The notes under the pieces were generated by a model. It did not search any database. It was not told the DNA's origin and saw nothing but the letters and a program-made list of their open reading frames with translations. The translations under genes were made by a program, and so were the position numbers. A DNA stretch of 8,010 nucleotides, taken from NCBI GenBank assembly GCA_015655165.1, contig JAATFN010000007.1, positions 1 through 8,010 on the forward strand, read 5' to 3'. Source of the stretch: Betaproteobacteria bacterium. Its GTDB lineage: Bacteria; Pseudomonadota; Gammaproteobacteria; Burkholderiales; Burkholderiaceae_D. Below are positions 7,123-8,010 of this stretch, in pieces (position 1 is the stretch's first letter; the number at the start of each line of letters is the position of its first letter).

Positions 7123-8010
7123 GCCAATGCATCCAGAATTTTCTGATGCACACCACCAAAACCGCCATTACTCATAACCAATATCTGGTCGCCCGGTTGA
7201 GCAGCCACTTTAATAGCAGCGACTAACGTATCCAAATCGTCAAACGCTTGTGCTTTCTTTCCCAGCGGCGACAATGCCTCCCCCAAATTCCAACCTAGCG
7301 CTTCTTTACCTGATCCTTTGGCCCCAAATCCAAACACCAGATCGGCGTCAACCAGACTACCTGCCAATGCCGCTTTCATCGTCCCCAGCTTCATGGTGTT
7401 CGAACGCGGCTCCAACACGGCAAGAATACGTGCTTTGCCAACCTGTTTACGCAAGCCTGCCACCGTTGTTGCAATCGCAGTCGGGTGATGTGCAAAATCG
7501 TCATATACCCTGACATGATTGACCGTGCCGCGTAACTCCATGCGACGTTTGACATTCTCGAACTTGCCTAAAGACGCGATCGCTTGTGCTGGCATCACGC
7601 CCACATGGCGGGCTGCTGCAATTGCAGCCAAGGCATTCATACGGTTGTGTTCTCCGGATAAAGTCCAGTTGACAGTGCCTTGCAATTGACCATCCAAGAC
7701 TACATCGAAGGCGCCATCATCGTGTGTGACCAATGCCCAACCGGCACCTTTGTCGACACCGAACATTTCTTTTTCGCTCCAGCAACCACGATCGATCACG
7801 CGTGCCAATGCAGGCTCACGCCCGTTAACAATCAGACGCCCGATACCGGGGACTGTCCGTACCAGATGGTGAAACTGGGTCTCGATAGCCTGCAAATCAG
7901 GAAAAATATCCGCGTGGTCATATTCCAGATTATTTAAAATCGCTGTTTTTGCGTGGTAATGGACAAACTTGCTGCGTTTATCAAAAAACGCAGTATCGTA
8001 TTCATCCGCT
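7119..8010 (-). CDS. mpl: UDP-N-acetylmuramate:L-alanyl-gamma-D-glutamyl-meso-diaminopimelate ligase (partial, 5' end outside)
   Basis: Mpl attaches the recycled murein tripeptide directly to UDP-MurNAc in the cytoplasm, using ATP. The last 296 codons are present, out of about 455 in the family. The frame is open to the right edge, so any start codon read near 7895 (a TTG for an internal Leu) is false. From the edge inward one reads ADEYDTAFFDKRSKFVHY (the ADEYD block typical of Mpl), then NNLEYDHADIFPDL, and QFHHLVRTVPG. GEHNRMNALAAIAAARHVGV leads to the C-terminal ligase domain with VYDDFAHHPTAI, LEPRSNTMK and a final MSNGGFGGVHQKIL. DDFAHHP and the ending distinguish it from MurC and MurE. 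The N-terminal domain and the ATP-binding loop lie outside the window. Its TGA overlaps the esterase ATG. It is the first operon gene visible here. Confidence 0.95.
   Translation of the reverse strand, partial: ADEYDTAFFDKRSKFVHYHAKTAILNNLEYDHADIFPDLQAIETQFHHLVRTVPGIGRLIVNGREPALARVIDRGCWSEKEMFGVDKGAGWALVTHDDGAFDVVLDGQLQGTVNWTLSGEHNRMNALAAIAAARHVGVMPAQAIASLGKFENVKRRMELRGTVNHVRVYDDFAHHPTAIATTVAGLRKQVGKARILAVLEPRSNTMKLGTMKAALAGSLVDADLVFGFGAKGSGKEALGWNLGEALSPLGKKAQAFDDLDTLVAAIKVAAQPGDQILVMSNGGFGGVHQKILDALA

Noticed and set aside
7119..7895. A complete 258-residue gene starting at 7895
   Set aside because: The codon at 7895 is an internal TTG (Leu). The frame runs on to the window edge through clear Mpl motifs (ADEYD, FFDKRSKFVHY), so the gene is partial.

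Overview
The window looks like a core chromosomal segment of a betaproteobacterium, probably from the Nitrosomonadales/Methylophilaceae neighbourhood. That placement is an inference from recalled protein similarity, moderate GC content judged by eye, and the gene order of an RNase II-family gene, a TonB-like gene, aroE and mtgA. There is no sign of an IS element, phage, CRISPR array, tRNA, rRNA or foreign island. Every gene belongs to a recognisable family, except that the exact role of the TonB-like protein is open.

Layout. The 3' end of anmK (anhydro-N-acetylmuramate kinase) enters from the left on the + strand and ends at 153. It converges, across a 37-base gap, on a minus-strand corA (Mg2+/divalent-cation channel). 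About 300 bases with no gene follow (1154-1453). They hold a nested inverted repeat and a hairpin-plus-T-tract that could end transcripts arriving from the right. From 1454 to the right edge, seven minus-strand genes are packed head to tail. In transcription order they are mpl (cut by the window edge), a YqiA-like esterase gene, ubiC, an RNase II/R-family exoribonuclease gene, a TonB-like gene, aroE and mtgA. The first four overlap one another (ATGA, TAATG and a 17-base overlap). The remaining gaps are 18-31 bases, so one operon is likely; its promoter lies outside the window.

How the genes relate. Three products concern the cell wall: Mpl salvages recycled murein tripeptide, AnmK (separate transcript) salvages anhydroMurNAc, and MtgA polymerises new glycan. 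AroE and UbiC sit on the same chorismate route: AroE makes shikimate on the way to chorismate, and UbiC commits chorismate to ubiquinone. The ribonuclease, the TonB-like protein and the esterase have no obvious pathway link to these, so the cluster looks like a mixed housekeeping operon.

I found no convincing undescribed system. The points most worth checking are the nested inverted repeat after mtgA, the TonB-like protein with a predicted helical linker instead of a proline-rich spacer and with no ATG start, and an Asp-to-Glu change in the ribonuclease catalytic cluster.
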